64,000 bases of DNA. Source: Camelus bactrianus. Its lineage: Eukaryota; Chordata; Mammalia; Artiodactyla; Camelidae. Made by a program: the position numbers and the translations under genes. Shown here piece after piece: positions 62,275 to 64,000 of this stretch. Position 1 is the first letter of the stretch. The number at the start of each line of letters is the position of its first letter. The notes beneath the pieces are model-generated. The model was not told the origin of the DNA and did not search any database. It saw nothing but the letters and a program-made list of their open reading frames with translations. Location: assembly GCF_048773025.1 (NCBI RefSeq), contig NC_133558.1, positions 39,776,501-39,840,500 on the forward strand. The letters run 5' to 3'.

Positions 62275-64000
62275 GGCTTGGGGCGATGATGTGGGCTTGG
62301 GGAGATGGTGTGTGCTTAGAGATATGTCAGCTTGGAGACATTATGTGGGCTTGGGGAGAAGATTGCTCTTCGGGAGATGATGTGGGCTTGGGGACATGAT
62401 TGGGCTTGGGGTGCTGATGTGGTCTTGGGGAGATGATTGGGCTTGGGGAGATGATGCGGGCTTTGGAAATGATGCAGGCTTGGGAAAATTATGTGCCTTT
62501 TGGGAGATGTGGTGTTGGGGAAATGATGCGGGCTTGGGAAATGATGCAGGCTTGGGGAAAGTATGTGCCTTTTGGGAGATGCGGGCTTTTGGACATGATG
62601 CGGGCTTAGGGAGATGAAGCAGGTTTAGGGATGTGAGGTCGGCTTGGGGACATGTGGGCTTGGAAACATGATGCATACTTGGGGAGATCATGTGGGCTTG
62701 ATGACACGATGTGGGCTTGGTGAGAAGACTAGGCTTCAGGAGATGATGTGGGCATGGTCAGATGATTGGGCTGTGGAGATCACTCAGGCTTGGGGTGATG
62801 ACGCCTTCTTGCGGATATGCTGAAGGCTGATGGAGATGATGTGGACTTAGGAGATGACGTGGGCTTGGGAGATCATGTGGGGTTGAGGAGATGATTTGTC
62901 CTTGAGGACATGATGCGGGCTTAGGGTGGTGAGGTCTGTTTGGGGACATGTGGGCCTGGAAACATGATGCGGGCTCATGGATATTATGCTGGCTTGGGGA
63001 CATGACGCAGCCTTGGCTAGATGATGCGGGCTTGGGAAATGATTAGGGCTTGGGGAAATGATTGGGCTTGGGGCGATGATGTGGGCTTGGGGAGATGGTG
63101 TGTGCTTAGAGATATGTCAGCTTGGAGACATTATGTGGGCTTGGGGAGAAGATTGCTCTTCGGGAGATGATGTGGGCTTGAGGAGATGATGTGGGCTTGG
63201 GGAGATGATGCGGGCTTGGGAAAATATGCAGGCTTGGGGAAAGTATGTGCCTTTTGGGAGATGTGGGCTTGTGGACATGATGCGGGCTTAGGGAGATGAA
63301 GCGGGCTTAGGGTGTGAGGTTGGCTTTGGGACATGTGGGCCTGAAAAAATGATGAGGCTTGGGAGATCATGCGGGGTTGCGGAGATGATTTGTCCTTGGG
63401 TACATGATGCGGGCTTAGGGTGGTGAGATCAGCTTGGGGACATGTGGGCCTGGAAACATGATGCGGGATTGGGGAGATGATGCGTGCTTGAGGAGATGAT
63501 GTGGGCATGAGGAGAGTATGTGGGCTCGGGGAGATGATGTTGGCTTGGGTAGATCATGTTGGCTTGGGGAGATGATTTGGGCTTGGGGAGATGATGTGGG
63601 CTTGGGGAAATGATGTGGGCTTGGAGAGATCATGTTGGCTTTCGGAGATGATCTGGGCCTGTGTACATGATGCGGTCTCGGGGACATGATGCAGGCTCGG
63701 TTCCATGATGCGGGCTTGGGAAATGATGCAGACTTAGGGAGATGATTGGGCTTGGGGAAATGATGTGTGGCTGTGTAAATGATTCGGGCTCGCGGATATT
63801 ATGCCGTCTTGGGACATGACGCAGGCTTGGCTAGATGATGCAGGCTTCGGGAATGATGCGGTCTTGGGGAGATGATTGGGCTTGGGGAGATTATGTGGGC
63901 TAGGGGAGATGATTGGGCTTTGGGAGATGATGTGGGCTTGGGGAGATGATGTGGGCTTGGGGAGATGATTGGGCCTGGGGAGAATATGTGAACTTGGGAG
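62275..64000 (+). repeat. Return of the 36.0-37.7 kb block (offset 26255 bp)
   Basis: The last 1.7 kb repeats 36020-37745 with a constant offset of 26255 bp and few changes, up to the window edge. Confidence 0.8.

Larger units (their letters stand above)
24140..64000 (+). repeat. G-rich 19-bp minisatellite array, about 40 kb and continuing
   Basis: The unit is 'cttggggagatgatgtggg' (19 bp) with common 17-20-bp variants, such as a unit reading GATTGGG in place of GATGTGGG, and C/T variation at the single CpG (TGCGGG or TGTGGG). On the order of two thousand units fill the window to its end. The left 14 kb (24140-38000) is more diverged; from about 38 kb the array is homogenised into long near-identical blocks. 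G and A dominate the plus strand. Open frames on the minus strand (SPSPHHLPKP-type) are by-products of the unit and are not genes. Confidence 0.95.

Noticed and set aside
24136-63687. Many Pro/His/Ser-rich open frames on the minus strand and Gly/Trp-rich ones on the plus strand
   Set aside because: They are direct by-products of the 19-bp repeat, which has few stops in any frame. They have no domains and frames overlap throughout.
24140-64000. Satellite as a CRISPR array
   Set aside because: There are no unique spacers between repeats. Units abut and vary, and the genome is mammalian.
24140-64000. Satellite as the switch region of this IGHG gene
   Set aside because: The G-rich strand has the wrong orientation, AGCT is scarce, and a better switch region with an I-exon donor lies at 14050-16283.

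Overview
The window looks like part of the immunoglobulin heavy-chain constant locus of a camelid (alpaca, llama, vicuna or camel). Two independent signs support this. A complete set of IgG constant exons lies on the minus strand between 10083 and 13602, and its short hinge ([15 protein letters not shown]) is of the kind known from camelid heavy-chain antibodies. A tRNA-derived SINE at about 2820-2990 has the camelid VIC-1 layout. LINE-1 fragments and a MIR confirm a mammalian genome.

Layout on the plus strand. 1-1480: an inverted copy of an I-gamma/S-gamma switch-region start, cut off by LINE-1. 1480-7425: nested LINE-1 fragments and the VIC-1 SINE. 7425-9072: G/C-rich, gene-poor DNA with simple repeats. 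9073-13602 (minus strand): the IGHG gene, read from high to low coordinates as CH1, hinge, CH2, CH3 with secretory end and poly(A) signal, then M1, M2 and the membrane poly(A) signal. 14050-16283: its switch region. 16284-17209: its I-gamma germline promoter/exon region. 17210-24139: unassigned DNA with a 30-bp minisatellite, a LINE-1 3' end, a GC-rich array of about 170-bp units in both orientations inside a CpG island, a MIR and AT-rich DNA. 24140-64000 and beyond: a single G-rich minisatellite about 40 kb long, built on a 19-bp unit and organised into multi-kilobase higher-order repeats.

How the parts work together. In class switching, the I-gamma promoter (16284-17209, with two STAT-like palindromes and a splice donor) would drive a germline transcript through S-gamma and into the constant exons. 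The exons then give either secreted IgG (poly(A) at 11984) or membrane IgG (M1+M2, poly(A) at 9073). Two points make this gene unusual. The CH1 donor splice site is an intact GT, unlike the mutated donor that removes CH1 from camelid heavy-chain IgG. The last stretch of CH3 is frame-shifted, which changes the secreted C terminus and puts the membrane splice out of frame. It may be a pseudogene or an allele with altered function.

The most striking structures not explained by ordinary annotation are the 40-kb array with recent 2.87-, 3.01-, 6.5- and 26.3-kb duplications, and the near-identical inverted I-gamma/S-gamma arms that flank the IGHG gene. All identity and period statements come from reading the sequence by eye. 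No alignment or database search was run.
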